Origin: Thermoleophilia bacterium
GTDB taxonomy: Bacteria; Actinomycetota; Thermoleophilia; Miltoncostaeales; Miltoncostaeaceae
Assembly (NCBI GenBank): GCA_025455865.1
Contig: JALOLS010000004.1
Location: 1 to 51,666 of the forward strand
Reading direction: 5' to 3'
DNA length: 51,666 nucleotides
This document shows positions 39,507-48,695 of the stretch, piece after piece. A program made the translations under genes and the position numbers. Numbering within the stretch: position 1 is the stretch's first letter; each line of letters opens with the position of its first letter. The notes under the pieces were generated by a model. That model saw only the letters and a program-made list of their open reading frames with translations. It was not told the DNA's origin and ran no database searches.

Positions 39507-40457
39507 ATGGGCACCGCCACCCGACCCGACGCGCCCTCGGCCCCCGCCGCGACCGCGCCGCGGGCCGTCGAGGTGCGGGGCCTGCGCAAGGCCTACGGCG
39601 AGCGGGTCGCGCTCGCCGGCGTGTCCCTGGACGTCCTCCCGGGCGAGATCGTCGGCATCATCGGACGCAACGGCTCGGGCAAGACGACCCTGGTGGAGTG
39701 CATCCTCGGTCTGCGGCGGGCCGACGACGGCCGGGTGCGGGTGCTGGGGCTCGATCCGCAGGCCGACCGCGGCCGCCTGCGCGCGCTCGTCGGCTGCCAG
39801 CTCCAGGAGTCGGCGCTGCCCGACCGGCTGCGCGCCGGGGAGGCGCTCGAGCTGTTCGCGTCCCTCGCCGCCGAGCCCGCCGACCCGCGGGCGCTGCTCG
39901 CCGAGTGGGGGCTCACCGGGCACCGGCGCACGCCGTTCGCCGCGCTGTCCGGCGGCCAGCGCCAGCGCCTGCTGGTGGCCCTGGCCCTGGTCACGCGTCC
40001 GCGCGTGGTCTTCCTGGACGAGATGACCACCGGGCTCGACCCATCGGCCCGCCGCACCGCCTGGGGCCTCATCGACGACATCCGCCGTCGCGGCACGACC
40101 GTGGTGCTCGTGACCCACTTCATGGACGAGGCCGAGCGGCTGTGCGACCGGCTCGTCGTGCTGCGCGAGGGCCGTGTGGTCGGGCGGGGGTCGCCGGGCG
40201 AGCTGATCGCCCGCCACGCCGGGCAGACGCGGGTGACGTTCACCGCGGCCGCCGACGTGGGCTTCCTGCGCGCGGTGCCGGGTGTGCGGGCCGTCGAGCG
40301 CACCGGTGGGCGGGTGATCGTGCGCGGCGAGGGGCCGCTCTGCGCCCTGGTCGGCGCGGCGCTGGTCGCCCGGGGGCTGGCGCCCACCGACCTCCGGCCG
40401 GTCCTGCCGGGGCTCGAGGACGTCTTCCTGGCCCTCACCGGGGAGGAGGGGGCCTGA
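39507..40457 (+). CDS. ABC-2 exporter ATP-binding protein
   Basis: The 316-residue single ATPase domain has Walker A GRNGSGKT (53-60), signature LSGGQRQRL, Walker B VVFLDEMTTGLDP and the H-loop THFMDEAE. The DrrA/CcmA-type architecture and adjacent membrane subunit indicate an exporter. The substrate is unknown. ATG at 39507 is preceded by a weak AGG-containing leader; the short hairpin CCGCAG/CTGCGG at 39434-39450 may end the prfB transcript. The end overlaps the permease start in TGATG. Confidence 0.92.
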   Translation: MGTATRPDAPSAPAATAPRAVEVRGLRKAYGERVALAGVSLDVLPGEIVGIIGRNGSGKTTLVECILGLRRADDGRVRVLGLDPQADRGRLRALVGCQLQESALPDRLRAGEALELFASLAAEPADPRALLAEWGLTGHRRTPFAALSGGQRQRLLVALALVTRPRVVFLDEMTTGLDPSARRTAWGLIDDIRRRGTTVVLVTHFMDEAERLCDRLVVLREGRVVGRGSPGELIARHAGQTRVTFTAAADVGFLRAVPGVRAVERTGGRVIVRGEGPLCALVGAALVARGLAPTDLRPVLPGLEDVFLALTGEEGA

Positions 40458-41215
40458 TGGGCGCCGCCCGCCGCCTGGCCTGGGTCGAGGTGAAGCTCCT
40501 GTGGCGCGAGCCGCTCACCGTCGTCTTCACCCTGCTCTTCCCCCTGATCACCCTGCTCGTGCTGGCCGAGGTGTTCGGCAACGCCCGCGAGGTCGATCCG
40601 GTCACGGGGGAGGTCTTCTACCGTGGCGTGGGCCCGGTCGACTACTACGTGCCGGCCTACGTCGCGCTCGCGGTGGCGGCGGTCGGGCTCATCTCGCTGC
40701 CGGTGCACCTGGCCGCCTACCGGGAGCGCGGCGTGCTGCGCCGGCTGCGGGCCTCGGGGGTGCCGGCCGCCATGCTGATGGCCGCCGAGGTGGCGGTCGC
40801 CCTCCTGGTGGCGCTGGCCGGGGCGGTCGTGATCGCCCTCGCCGGGGCCGTCGTCTACGGGACCGGCGCCCCCGCCCGCCCGCTGGCCGCCCTGGCCGGC
40901 TTCCTGCTCGTGACCCTCACGTTCGCCGCGGTGGGACTGCTGCTGGGCGCGGTGCTCCCCACCGCGCGCGCCGCACAGGCCGCGGGCCTGCCGCTGTTCC
41001 TGGTGATGATGATGGTGTGCGGGGCCGGGCCTCCGCCGGAGGCGCTCACCGGTCCGCTCGCCGCCCTGGCCCGCGGGCTGCCGCTCACCTACGCCGTGCG
41101 GGTGGTGCAGGACCCGTGGCTCGGCCTGCCCACCGGCTGGGGCGCCCTCGCCGCGTCGGCCGCCTTCCTGGTGGGGTGCGCGGCGCTCGGCCTGCGCCTG
41201 TTCCGCTGGGAGTAG
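40457..41215 (+). CDS. ABC-2 exporter membrane subunit
   Basis: The 252-residue protein has six hydrophobic segments and the ABC2_membrane layout: an N-terminal amphipathic lead (RRLAWVEVKLLWREP), TM1 at LTVVFTLLFPLITLL, an extracytoplasmic insert with PVDYYVPAYVA, and a later G-rich loop (MMMVCGAGPPPEALTGPLAALAR). It pairs with the preceding ATPase to export a drug, lipid or polysaccharide precursor. ATG at 40457 overlaps the ATPase stop. Confidence 0.88.
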   Translation: MGAARRLAWVEVKLLWREPLTVVFTLLFPLITLLVLAEVFGNAREVDPVTGEVFYRGVGPVDYYVPAYVALAVAAVGLISLPVHLAAYRERGVLRRLRASGVPAAMLMAAEVAVALLVALAGAVVIALAGAVVYGTGAPARPLAALAGFLLVTLTFAAVGLLLGAVLPTARAAQAAGLPLFLVMMMVCGAGPPPEALTGPLAALARGLPLTYAVRVVQDPWLGLPTGWGALAASAAFLVGCAALGLRLFRWE

Positions 41216-41251
41216 GCCCCCGCGACCGCCCCGGGCGCTCAGGACCGGGGC

Positions 41252-41293
41252 CGCCGCGACGATGCTCTGGGAGGGGTTGGCACCCTCGCGGCG
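41252..41293 (+). promoter_or_regulatory. Inverted repeat in the ftsE leader
   Basis: CGCCGCGA (41252-41259) and TCGCGGCG (41286-41293) are perfect 8-bp arms around a 26-base loop. They lie in the 132-base gap between the ABC permease and ftsE, where GATGCT (41261-41266) could serve as a -10. It may be the permease terminator, a structured leader or an operator. Otherwise I see nothing in the gap. Confidence 0.3.
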
Positions 41294-41347
41294 AACCTCC
41301 CCCGGGCGGGCCGCGACGGCCCGGATTGACACGCACCGAAAGGTCGG

Positions 41348-42223
41348 TTGAGCTTCGTGACCACCAAGGACCCCCGCCCCGTGGCGGACGCCGGCGAGGC
41401 GCACCCCACGGACGACCGCGACGGCCCGATGAGCTCCGACGACACCCACCCGGAGGCCCCGGCCCCCACGCCCCCTCCCGCCGCCTGGTCGCGCTGGGAC
41501 CGCAAGAGCATGCTGCGGCCCGGCCCCGGCCCGATGGTGGTGCTGGAGGACGTGCGCAAGGTCTACCCCGGTGACGTGGTCGGGCTGGACGGCGTGTCGC
41601 TGACCATCGACGCCGGCGAGTTCGTGTTCCTGGTGGGCCCCTCGGGGTCCGGCAAGTCGACGTTCATCCGCATGCTGATCAAGGAGCTCGACCCGACCAG
41701 CGGGCGCCTGACGGTGGGCGGGCGCGACCTGACCACCCTGCGCCGCTCCCGCGTGCCGTACCTGCGCCGGGCCATCGGCTGCGTGTTCCAGGACTACAAG
41801 CTGCTGCCCAACCGCAGCGCCTACGACAACATCGCCTACGCGATGCAGGTCACCGGATCCTCGCCGCGGGTCATCCGCCGCAAGGTCCCCGAGATCCTGA
41901 GCCTGGTGGGGCTGGCCGACAAGGCCGACCGCCTGCCCAGCGAGCTCTCCGGCGGCGAGCAGCAGCGCGTCTCCATCGCCCGCGCGTTCGTGAACCACCC
42001 GCGCCTGCTCATCGCCGACGAGCCGACCGGCAACCTCGACCCCGACACCTCGGTCGGGATCATGCAGCTGCTCTACCGGATCAACCGGACCGGTACGACG
42101 GTGATCGTGGCCACCCACGACCGCGACATGGTCGACCGGATGCAGATGCGGGTCATCGCCCTGGAGGGCGGCCACCTGGTGCGCGACCAGCGCCACGCCC
42201 GCTACGTCGCGGTGGACGGGTAG
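41348..42223 (+). CDS. ftsE: Cell-division ATP-binding protein FtsE, N-terminally extended
   Basis: FtsE with FtsX controls peptidoglycan hydrolases at the septum. The ATPase core starts near residue 64 ([11 protein letters not shown]) and has Walker [10 protein letters not shown] (97-105), [29 protein letters not shown] and [11 protein letters not shown]. Before it is a roughly 60-residue Asp/Pro-rich segment ([13 protein letters not shown] to [11 protein letters not shown]), absent from most FtsE proteins, whose codons have the same GC-rich third positions as the gene. Possible starts: TTG 41348 (four bases after AAAGGT), GTG 41357, ATG 41429 and ATG 41534. The last gives a conventional FtsE but lacks an obvious ribosome-binding site. 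Confidence 0.9.
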   Translation: MSFVTTKDPRPVADAGEAHPTDDRDGPMSSDDTHPEAPAPTPPPAAWSRWDRKSMLRPGPGPMVVLEDVRKVYPGDVVGLDGVSLTIDAGEFVFLVGPSGSGKSTFIRMLIKELDPTSGRLTVGGRDLTTLRRSRVPYLRRAIGCVFQDYKLLPNRSAYDNIAYAMQVTGSSPRVIRRKVPEILSLVGLADKADRLPSELSGGEQQRVSIARAFVNHPRLLIADEPTGNLDPDTSVGIMQLLYRINRTGTTVIVATHDRDMVDRMQMRVIALEGGHLVRDQRHARYVAVDG

Positions 42224-42226
42224 CCC

Positions 42227-43123
42227 GTGCGCCTCGGCTTCTTCGCCCGGGAGGCGTGGCGATCGATCCGTGCCAACGCCGCCATCTCGGTCGCCGCCAC
42301 GGTGACCGTGCTGATCGCCGTGTTCATCCTCGGCGCCTTCATCCCGTCGTTCCTGTACGTCCGCTCGGCGGTCGACGCCCAGCAGGCCAAGGTCGACGTG
42401 GACGTCTTCATCTCCGACAACGCGACCGTGGCCCAGGTGAACGACCTGCGCGACCGGCTGGAGGTGCTGGCCGACCGCGGCGAGGTGCGGCAGTTCACCT
42501 ACGTCTCCAAGGACGACGCCCTCCGGATCATGCGGGCGCGCCTGAAGGACCCCTCGGTCCTCGACGAGCTGCCGTCCAACCCGCTCCCGGCCAAGTTCAA
42601 CGTGAAGCCGCGCGATCCCGAGAACGCCACCGTGATCGTGACCGCGGTCGAGGGCCATCCGGCGCTCGACCCGCAGGAGGGGATCGTCTACCCCAAGTCC
42701 ACCGCCGACCGGCTGCTCACGGTGGCCCGCTTCGTGCAGTGGGCCGGGTTCATCCTGATCGGCATCCTCCTGGTCGCGGCCATCCTGCTCATCGGCAACA
42801 CCATCCGCCTGTCGGTGTTCGCCCGCCGGCGGGAGGTCGAGGTGATGAAGCTGGTCGGGGCGACCAACTGGTTCATCCGCTGGCCCTTCATGATCGAGGG
42901 GGTCATCTGCGGCCTGGTCGGCGCGGTGCTCTCGGTGGGGCTGCTCTGGGCCCTCAAGGTCGGGGTGGTCGACTCGTGGATCGCGAGCGCCGACACCGCG
43001 CTCACCCGTGACGAGGCCACGACGATCGGCTTCCTGTGGCTCTCGCTGCTCCTCATCGCCGCCGGCGCGGCGGTCGGGGCGATCGGCAGCGGCCTGACGC
43101 TCCGGCGCTTCCTGAAGGTGTGA
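42227..43123 (+). CDS. ftsX: Cell-division membrane protein FtsX
   Basis: The 298-residue protein has the FtsX layout: TM1 (about 18-45, ISVAATVTVLIAVF), a large extracytoplasmic domain (about 48-165, with VFISDNATVAQVNDLRDRLE and YPKSTADRLL) that recruits wall hydrolases, and three C-terminal helices with the RREVEVMKLVGATNWFIRWPF loop that contacts FtsE. GTG at 42227 lies three bases after the ftsE stop. Confidence 0.95.
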   Translation: MRLGFFAREAWRSIRANAAISVAATVTVLIAVFILGAFIPSFLYVRSAVDAQQAKVDVDVFISDNATVAQVNDLRDRLEVLADRGEVRQFTYVSKDDALRIMRARLKDPSVLDELPSNPLPAKFNVKPRDPENATVIVTAVEGHPALDPQEGIVYPKSTADRLLTVARFVQWAGFILIGILLVAAILLIGNTIRLSVFARRREVEVMKLVGATNWFIRWPFMIEGVICGLVGAVLSVGLLWALKVGVVDSWIASADTALTRDEATTIGFLWLSLLLIAAGAAVGAIGSGLTLRRFLKV

Positions 43124-43244
43124 CGCATCCAGGCGCGGCGGCCCTCCGGGGCCGCCGTGTCATCATGGTCGCCACGCCTCCGACCGCCCCCCGCATCCGC
43201 TGAGCCTGCGCCGCGTCCTCATCGCCCTCGGGGCGGTCCTCGGG

Positions 43245-44399
43245 GTGCTCGCGGTGTTCGTGGCCGGCGTCGTCGTCGGGGGCCACCCCGAGGCGACCGG
43301 CATCAACCGGCTGCCCGACCCGGTGCGCGGCACCATCCTCGGCGACTCCGGGCGGGCGCTGCCGGACCAGGTGCTCGACGTGATCGAGGACGGCTACTAC
43401 ACCGAGGTCGACCGCGCGAAGCTGGAGCGGGCGTCGGTCGAGGGCATCCTCGAGGCACTCGGCGACCCCTACACGCGCTACCTCTCCCCGGAGGACCTCG
43501 CGCGCGCCCGCGAGCAGGCCGACGGGGCCTACTCGGGCATCGGCATCCGCATCGCCCGGGTGGACGACGGCGTGGTGGTGGCGGGCATCTTCCCCGGCGG
43601 GCCGGCGGCCAAGGCGGGGGTCAAGGCGGGCGACCGGGTGGTCTCGGTGGACGGCCGCGCGGTCCGCTCGGGCGACATCGACGCCGTGGTCGAGGGCATC
43701 AAGGGGCCGACCGGCACCGACGTCAAGGTCGGCTTCGCCCGGCGGGGTCGCGACAAGCCGCTCGAGCTCACGCTGACGCGCGCGCGGATCGAGCTGCCCG
43801 TGGTCAGCTCGCGCATGATCGGCCCACCCGGCCGGCGCATCGCCTACGTGCGGCTCGACCAGTTCACCCGCGGCTCCGCCCGGGCGGTGCGGCAGGCGGC
43901 CGAGCGCCTCATCGAGCAGGGGGCCAAGGGGGTCGTCCTGGACCTGCGCGGCGACCCCGGCGGGCTGGTCGACGAGGCCGTCGGGGTGGCGAGCGTGTTC
44001 CTGAGGAAGGGCCAGGACGTCGTCACCACCGAGGGCCGCAACGAGCCGCGGCGCACGCTCCGGGCCCGCGGGGGCGCCATCGACCCCAAGGTGCCGGTGG
44101 TCGTGCTGGTCGACCGCGACACCGCGAGCTCCTCCGAGATCGTGGCCGGCGCCCTGCGCGACCAGGACCGGGCCACGGTGATCGGCACCCGCACGTTCGG
44201 CAAGGCCCTGGTGCAGGTCACCCGGCTGCTCCCCGAGGGGGGCGCGGTGCGGGTGACCTCGGCCCGGTACCTCACCCCCGACGGGGTCGACATCGCCAAG
44301 CGGGGCGTCACCCCGGACGTGGTGGCCCGCGACGACCCGGCCACCCCGCGGCGCGACGAGGCCCTCGACCGGGCCCTCGCCGAGCTCGGCGCCCGCTAG
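43245..44399 (+). CDS. ctpA: S41 carboxyl-terminal processing protease
   Basis: The 384-residue protein (as started here) has a membrane anchor or signal, a PDZ domain (about 95-165, YSGIGIRIARVDDGVVVAGIFPGGPA) and an S41 domain with Ser295 (DTASSSEI) and Lys320 (FGKALVQ), the catalytic pair with the usual spacing of 25. It trims extracytoplasmic proteins, probably including wall hydrolase regulators acting with FtsEX. The start is doubtful: signal-like sequence with LSLRRVLIALGAVLG continues upstream in frame to CTG at 43200, which overlaps a stop ending a 12-codon ORF from ATG 43165. Either CTG is used or a base has been lost near 43200. Confidence 0.9.
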   Translation: MLAVFVAGVVVGGHPEATGINRLPDPVRGTILGDSGRALPDQVLDVIEDGYYTEVDRAKLERASVEGILEALGDPYTRYLSPEDLARAREQADGAYSGIGIRIARVDDGVVVAGIFPGGPAAKAGVKAGDRVVSVDGRAVRSGDIDAVVEGIKGPTGTDVKVGFARRGRDKPLELTLTRARIELPVVSSRMIGPPGRRIAYVRLDQFTRGSARAVRQAAERLIEQGAKGVVLDLRGDPGGLVDEAVGVASVFLRKGQDVVTTEGRNEPRRTLRARGGAIDPKVPVVVLVDRDTASSSEIVAGALRDQDRATVIGTRTFGKALVQVTRLLPEGGAVRVTSARYLTPDGVDIAKRGVTPDVVARDDPATPRRDEALDRALAELGAR

Positions 44400-44401
44400 G
44401 A

Positions 44402-46195
44402 GTGGGCCGCTCGGGGCGCGCCGGCGCCCTCGTCGTGTGCGAGCTGGTGGGGTCCGGCCGGGGCGCGGCGGCGCGGCCGGCGTTCGTGGCCGGGACGCCC
44501 ATCGCGCTGGGCCGGCGCGCGCGGGGCCGGGCCGACGTGGGCGACCTGGTCACGGTGCAGGTGCGCGGCGGCGGGGCCGAGGTGGTGGCCGTCCACGGCA
44601 AGGCCCGGTCGCCCCGGGCGGCGATCGCGGCGCTCATGGCCCACGAGCAGGTGGGGCAGCGCCACCCCGCCGCGGTCCTCGAGGAGGCCGAGGCCGCGGC
44701 CCCGCGGGCCGGCGCCGCGGACCCCGAGCGGCGCGACCTGCGCGACCAGCGGGTCATCACCATCGACCCGGAGGGCGCCAAGGACCACGACGACGCCATC
44801 GCGCTCCGGGCCGAGGGCGAGGCGGTCCGCCTGTGGGTGCACATCGCCGACGTCGCCTACTTCGTCGCCTCCGCGGGCGCCCTCGACCGGGAGGCGGCCC
44901 GGCGCGGCTGCTCGGTCTACCTGCCGGGCACGGTGGACCCCATGCTGCCGCCGCGGCTCTCGACCGACGTCTGCTCGCTGCGACCCGGGGTGCCGCGCAA
45001 GGTGGTCACCGTGGAGCTGCTCCTGGACGCCGCCGGGGAGGTCGCCGAGGCGCGCTTCGGCCGCTCGCTCATCCGCTCGGACCGGCGGCTGACCTACCCC
45101 GAGGTGGACCGCATGCTGGGCGGCGGCACGCTCGGTGACCCCGCCCTGGACGACGACGTGCGCCTGGCCCACATGCTCGCCGGGCGGCTGCGGGCCCGCC
45201 GGATGCGCCGCGGGGCGCTCGACATCGTCTCGGCCGAGCCCTCCTTCCGCTTCCACGGCGACCGCGTGGTGGACGTGCGGATGGAGGAGCAGACGGCGTC
45301 GCACTCGCTCATCGAGGAGTGCATGATCGCCGCCAACGAGGCGGTCGCGCGCTTCCTCATCCGCAAGGGCGTGCCGACGCTCTTCCGCACCCACGGGGAC
45401 CCGGAGCAGGTCCGCATCGAGCGCCTGCACGAGCAGCTCGAGGCGCTCGGGGTGGGGGTGCCGCCCCTGCCCGAGGGCCCGCTGACCGCGCAGGCGCGAC
45501 GGGCGGCGGCCCGCGACGCCGCGGCGGCCGTGCGCCGGCACACCGACCGCACCGGCCGGGGCGCGCGCTCGCTGCCGTACCTGGTCCTGCGGGCGCTCCG
45601 CCAGGCGGTCTACACCCCCGACGACCCGTCCCACTCCGGCCTGGCGTCGAGCGCGTACCTGCACTTCACCTCGCCCATCCGCCGCTATCCGGACCTGATC
45701 GCCCACCGCTCGCTGCTGCACGCGCTCGGCCTCGGCGAGCCGGCCCCCGACCGGGCCTGGATCGCCGAGGCGGCCGTGCAGAGCTCCGAGACCGAGCGCG
45801 CGGCGGCCGATCTCGAGCGGCGGGCCGACCGCATGTGCCTGGCCTACCTGCTGCGCGACCGCATGGAGCGCGGCGGGTGGGACGAGGTCCACGAGGCCGA
45901 GGTCACCGGGATGGCCCCCGCCGGCCTCTTCCTGGTCTTCGGCGAGGCCTTCGAGGGCTTCCTGCCCCTGCGGTGGATGGACCGGGACCACTACCGGATC
46001 GACCCGCTCGACACCGCGGTGACCGGCGAGGCGACCGGGGAGCGCATCGCGATCGGGGACCGGGTCCCGGTGCGGGTGGCCGAGATCGAGCCGCTGCGCG
46101 GGCGCGTGACCCTCGAGCCGGCCCTCCGCCGGGGGCGGCCGGAGCCCGAGCGCGTGCGGGGCCGGCGGGGCCGCCCGGCGCGCGGGGGGCGCTGA
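44402..46195 (+). CDS. rnr: RNB-domain 3'-5' exoribonuclease, RNase R/II family
   Basis: The 597-residue protein has a short N-terminal OB-like region, then the RNB domain beginning near residue 117 with IDPEGAKDHDDA (Asp122, 128, 130, 131 binding Mg ions), and conserved blocks SVYLPGTVDPMLPPRLSTDVCSL and HFTSPIRRYPDL, then a C-terminal S1 domain and a short Arg-rich tail. It is shorter than E. coli RNase R and lacks part of the cold-shock region, as is common in actinobacteria. Adjacency to smpB fits the RNase R role in trans-translation. GTG at 44402 has AGGAG almost abutting; a start at GTG 44432-44435 is also possible. Confidence 0.92.
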   Translation: MGRSGRAGALVVCELVGSGRGAAARPAFVAGTPIALGRRARGRADVGDLVTVQVRGGGAEVVAVHGKARSPRAAIAALMAHEQVGQRHPAAVLEEAEAAAPRAGAADPERRDLRDQRVITIDPEGAKDHDDAIALRAEGEAVRLWVHIADVAYFVASAGALDREAARRGCSVYLPGTVDPMLPPRLSTDVCSLRPGVPRKVVTVELLLDAAGEVAEARFGRSLIRSDRRLTYPEVDRMLGGGTLGDPALDDDVRLAHMLAGRLRARRMRRGALDIVSAEPSFRFHGDRVVDVRMEEQTASHSLIEECMIAANEAVARFLIRKGVPTLFRTHGDPEQVRIERLHEQLEALGVGVPPLPEGPLTAQARRAAARDAAAAVRRHTDRTGRGARSLPYLVLRALRQAVYTPDDPSHSGLASSAYLHFTSPIRRYPDLIAHRSLLHALGLGEPAPDRAWIAEAAVQSSETERAAADLERRADRMCLAYLLRDRMERGGWDEVHEAEVTGMAPAGLFLVFGEAFEGFLPLRWMDRDHYRIDPLDTAVTGEATGERIAIGDRVPVRVAEIEPLRGRVTLEPALRRGRPEPERVRGRRGRPARGGR

Positions 46196-46205
46196 CGGGC
46201 TGCGG

Positions 46206-46220
46206 TACCATCGCGCCCCC
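46206..46220 (+). promoter_or_regulatory. -10 element immediately upstream of smpB
   Basis: TACCAT (46206-46211), nine bases before ATG 46221, with a C-rich spacer and no ribosome-binding site, suggests leaderless or near-leaderless smpB mRNA. Confidence 0.35.
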
Positions 46221-46712
46221 ATGGCGCCCGGCAAGGACAAGAAGCGCGACGAGCGGTTCCGCGACGTCGCCCAGAACCGCAAGGCCTTCCACGACTACGA
46301 GATCGTGGAGCGCTTCGAGGCGGGCATCGTGCTGGTCGGCAGCGAGGTCAAGGGCCTGCGCGAGCGGGGCGGGGTCATCCGCGACGCCTACGCGCAGGTG
46401 CGCGACGGCGAGGTCTTCCTGGTCGGCATGCACATCGCCGAGTACGCGCAGGCGGGACGCGACGGCCACGACACCGGCCGCACGCGCAAGCTGCTGCTCC
46501 ACCGGCAGGAGATCGAGCGCATCCGCCAGCGCCTCGCCGAGCGCGGGCTCTCGCTGATCCCCCTGCGGCTCTACTTCAAGGAGGGCCGCGCCAAGATCGA
46601 GCTCGGCCTGGGGCGGGGCAAGGCACAGCACGACAAGCGCCGGGCGATCAAGGAGCGCGAGGTGCGCCGCGAGATGGACCGGGCGGTGCGCGCGGTGCGC
46701 ACCGCCCGGTAG
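46221..46712 (+). CDS. smpB: SsrA-binding protein SmpB
   Basis: SmpB carries tmRNA to stalled ribosomes. The 163-residue protein shows NRKAFHDYEIVERFEAGIVLVGSEVKGLRE, the central KLLLHRQEI and LIPLRLYFKEGRAKIELGLGRGKAQHDKR, and a basic C-terminal tail (REVRREMDRAVR) that enters the decoding centre. Family length and motifs are complete. It is a few bases downstream of rnr, a common pairing. The tmRNA gene ssrA, often adjacent, was not found in the downstream 170 bases. Confidence 0.97.
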   Translation: MAPGKDKKRDERFRDVAQNRKAFHDYEIVERFEAGIVLVGSEVKGLRERGGVIRDAYAQVRDGEVFLVGMHIAEYAQAGRDGHDTGRTRKLLLHRQEIERIRQRLAERGLSLIPLRLYFKEGRAKIELGLGRGKAQHDKRRAIKEREVRREMDRAVRAVRTAR

Positions 46713-46791
46713 GGGCCGAGCCGGGGGCCGGTCCACAAAGGCGACCCGCCACCCGTCGGCTGCATCGCGGCGCACCTCGGCACCCTCGGAA

Positions 46792-46816
46792 TCGCATGTA
46801 CCACCAGTACATGCGA
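46792..46816. repeat. 10-bp perfect palindrome downstream of smpB
   Basis: TCGCATGTAC-CACCA-GTACATGCGA is a perfect 10-bp dyad in the 174-base gap between smpB and the convergent chemoreceptor gene. The outer flanks (46773-46791 and 46817-46835) share ACCTCG/CGAGGT pairing, and AATCGCA (46790-46796) can also pair with TGCGATT (46841-46847). It is richer in A+T than its surroundings and has no U-tail. It may be a bidirectional terminator, a protein-binding site or a small structured RNA element; nothing else is recognised in this gap. Confidence 0.45.
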
Positions 46817-46861
46817 GGTCCTCGAGGTCACCGATCTCCGTGCGATTGGCTCCCCGGGAGG

Positions 46862-46895
46862 CGGGTCTTGGGTCAAGGGCAGTCTCCTAGACCCG
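46862..46895 (-). terminator. Stem at the end of the chemoreceptor gene
   Basis: CGGGTCT (46862-46868) and AGACCCG (46889-46895) can pair over a 20-base loop; the right arm includes the last codons and part of the stop of the minus-strand gene. Weak evidence of termination. Confidence 0.25.
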
Positions 46896-48587
46896 AAAGC
46901 GCCCGACCAGGGCCGAGAGCCCGCCGGCCGCCTCGGCCACCTCCTCGGCCGCGTGGGACACCTGCTCGGTCGCCGCCGAGGTCTCCTCGCCGGCGGCGGC
47001 GGCCTGCTGGGTGGCGGCCGCGGTGTCCTGGCTGACCTCGGCCACCGCGGTGATCCCGGCCTCCGCCGCCTCGGCGGCGCCGCGCATCCGCTCGGCCGAC
47101 TCGGCCACCGTCGCCACCTGGCCGGCCACGTCGGCGACCTGCGCGCGGATCCCCGCGAACGCCCGCCCGGCCGCGTCGACGCGGTCGGCGCCCTCGCCCA
47201 CCCGGCGGTCGCTCGCCGCCATCGCGTCCACCGCCCGCCGCGTCTCGGCCTGCACGTCGGCGACGATCCGGCCGATGGACTCCGCCGCCTGCGCGCTCTG
47301 CTCGGCCAGCTTGCGGACCTCCTCGGCCACCACCGCGAAGCCGCGGCCCTGCTCGCCGGCCCGGGCGGCCTCGATGGCCGCGTTCAGGGCCAGCAGGTTG
47401 GTCTGCCCGGCGATGTCGCCGATGGTGCCGACGATCTCGCCGATCGCCTGCCCGCGCTCGCCCAGGCCGCCCACCACCGCGCCGGCCTCGCCCACGCTGC
47501 GCTGGATCTCGCGCATGGCCAGGCCGGCCTCGTCGGCGGTGGCGAAGCCGTCGGCCGCCGTGCGGTCGGCCGCGAGGGCCGCGCCGGCCGCCGCCTCGCC
47601 CGCGGCGGCCAGGGCGGCGACCTGGTCGGCCACCTCCCCGACCGCCCGCGACACGTCGGCCGCCTGCCCGGCCTGCTGCTCGGAGCCCTGCGCGACCCGC
47701 TCGACCGTCACGGCGATCTCGCCGACCGCCGCGCCCGACTCCGCCGAGGCGCGCGCCACGTGGCCGGCGGTCTCCCGCAGGCGCACGGCCGCCTCGGCGA
47801 CCTGGCGCACCAGCCCGTGCACCTGCTCGGTGAAGCGGTCGAAGGCCCGGCCGAGCCCCCCGATCTCGTCCCCGCGCGTCGTGCTGACGCGGCGGGTGAG
47901 GTCGTGGTCGCCGTCGGCGATCTCCTCCAGGCGCGACCTGAGCTCCACCACCGGCCGCCGGATGGACCGGGTGAGGAGCCACGCCACCCAGACGCCGACG
48001 AGCAGCCCGGCCAGGGCGACCGCGATGCCGATGGAGCGGGCGAGCGCGGCCGAGGAGGACGCCGAGGCCACGTCGGCCGCGCGCAGGGCGTCCACCCGCT
48101 CCTGGATGGAGCGCGCCCCGGCGTAGCCCACCTGCACCGCCTCATCCGCCCGCGCCAGGGCGGCCCGTGCGGCGTCCCCGTCGCCGCGGGCGACGGCGGG
48201 GAAAAGTTCGGCGCGCACGGCCGCGTCGTGGCGGTTGTCCGCCGCCTCGGCCTCGCGGGAGATGCGGGCGATGACCGGGTCACCCAGGGCGGCCAGTCGC
48301 TCGCTCGCCGCCGTGCCGGCCGCCACCGCCGCCTCGAAGGCGTCGCGCTGCCCGGCGTCCATCGTCGCCACCGCGCGCGCCTGCGCGGTCATCTGCTCCT
48401 GGATGCCCCGCACCTGCGCCGCGGCCGCGGCCGTGGCCGCGTCCCACCGGGCGGTGCCCGACCACGCCGACTGCGCGGCGCCTGACAGTGCCAGGGTGAC
48501 CCCGAGCGCCCCGAGGAGCACCGCGATCACCGTCCCGAACCCGGCCGCGAGCTTCCGGCCGATCCCCCAGTCGTCCAGCCATCGCAC
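46887..48587 (-). CDS. Methyl-accepting chemotaxis protein
   Basis: The 566-residue transmembrane receptor has TM1 at about 14-36, a periplasmic four-helix-type sensor (37-183), TM2 at about 184-206, HAMP (207-260) and a coiled-coil signalling domain with the hairpin tip [43 protein letters not shown], which binds CheA and CheW. The Ala/Gly-rich heptads are typical. There is no CheR/CheB tether at the C-terminus. GTG at 48587 with GGAGG nine bases upstream is the start. No che or flagellar gene is in the window, so its partners are elsewhere. Confidence 0.95.
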   Translation of the reverse strand: MRWLDDWGIGRKLAAGFGTVIAVLLGALGVTLALSGAAQSAWSGTARWDAATAAAAAQVRGIQEQMTAQARAVATMDAGQRDAFEAAVAAGTAASERLAALGDPVIARISREAEAADNRHDAAVRAELFPAVARGDGDAARAALARADEAVQVGYAGARSIQERVDALRAADVASASSSAALARSIGIAVALAGLLVGVWVAWLLTRSIRRPVVELRSRLEEIADGDHDLTRRVSTTRGDEIGGLGRAFDRFTEQVHGLVRQVAEAAVRLRETAGHVARASAESGAAVGEIAVTVERVAQGSEQQAGQAADVSRAVGEVADQVAALAAAGEAAAGAALAADRTAADGFATADEAGLAMREIQRSVGEAGAVVGGLGERGQAIGEIVGTIGDIAGQTNLLALNAAIEAARAGEQGRGFAVVAEEVRKLAEQSAQAAESIGRIVADVQAETRRAVDAMAASDRRVGEGADRVDAAGRAFAGIRAQVADVAGQVATVAESAERMRGAAEAAEAGITAVAEVSQDTAAATQQAAAAGEETSAATEQVSHAAEEVAEAAGGLSALVGRFRV

Positions 48588-48695
48588 CGAACCCGACCTC
48601 CGCGTCTGCGCCGACGTCGACGTGTCCGCCTGCGGAACCTCGGCAGGCCGCCGGGGAATCGGCCGGGGCCGCGCGGAGCTTGAGCCCGGCCCCGG

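Noticed and set aside
46713-46886. A tmRNA (ssrA) gene next to smpB
   Set aside because: No tRNA-like ends, T-loop consensus or tag-coding frame is visible, and the gap is too short for a standard tmRNA.
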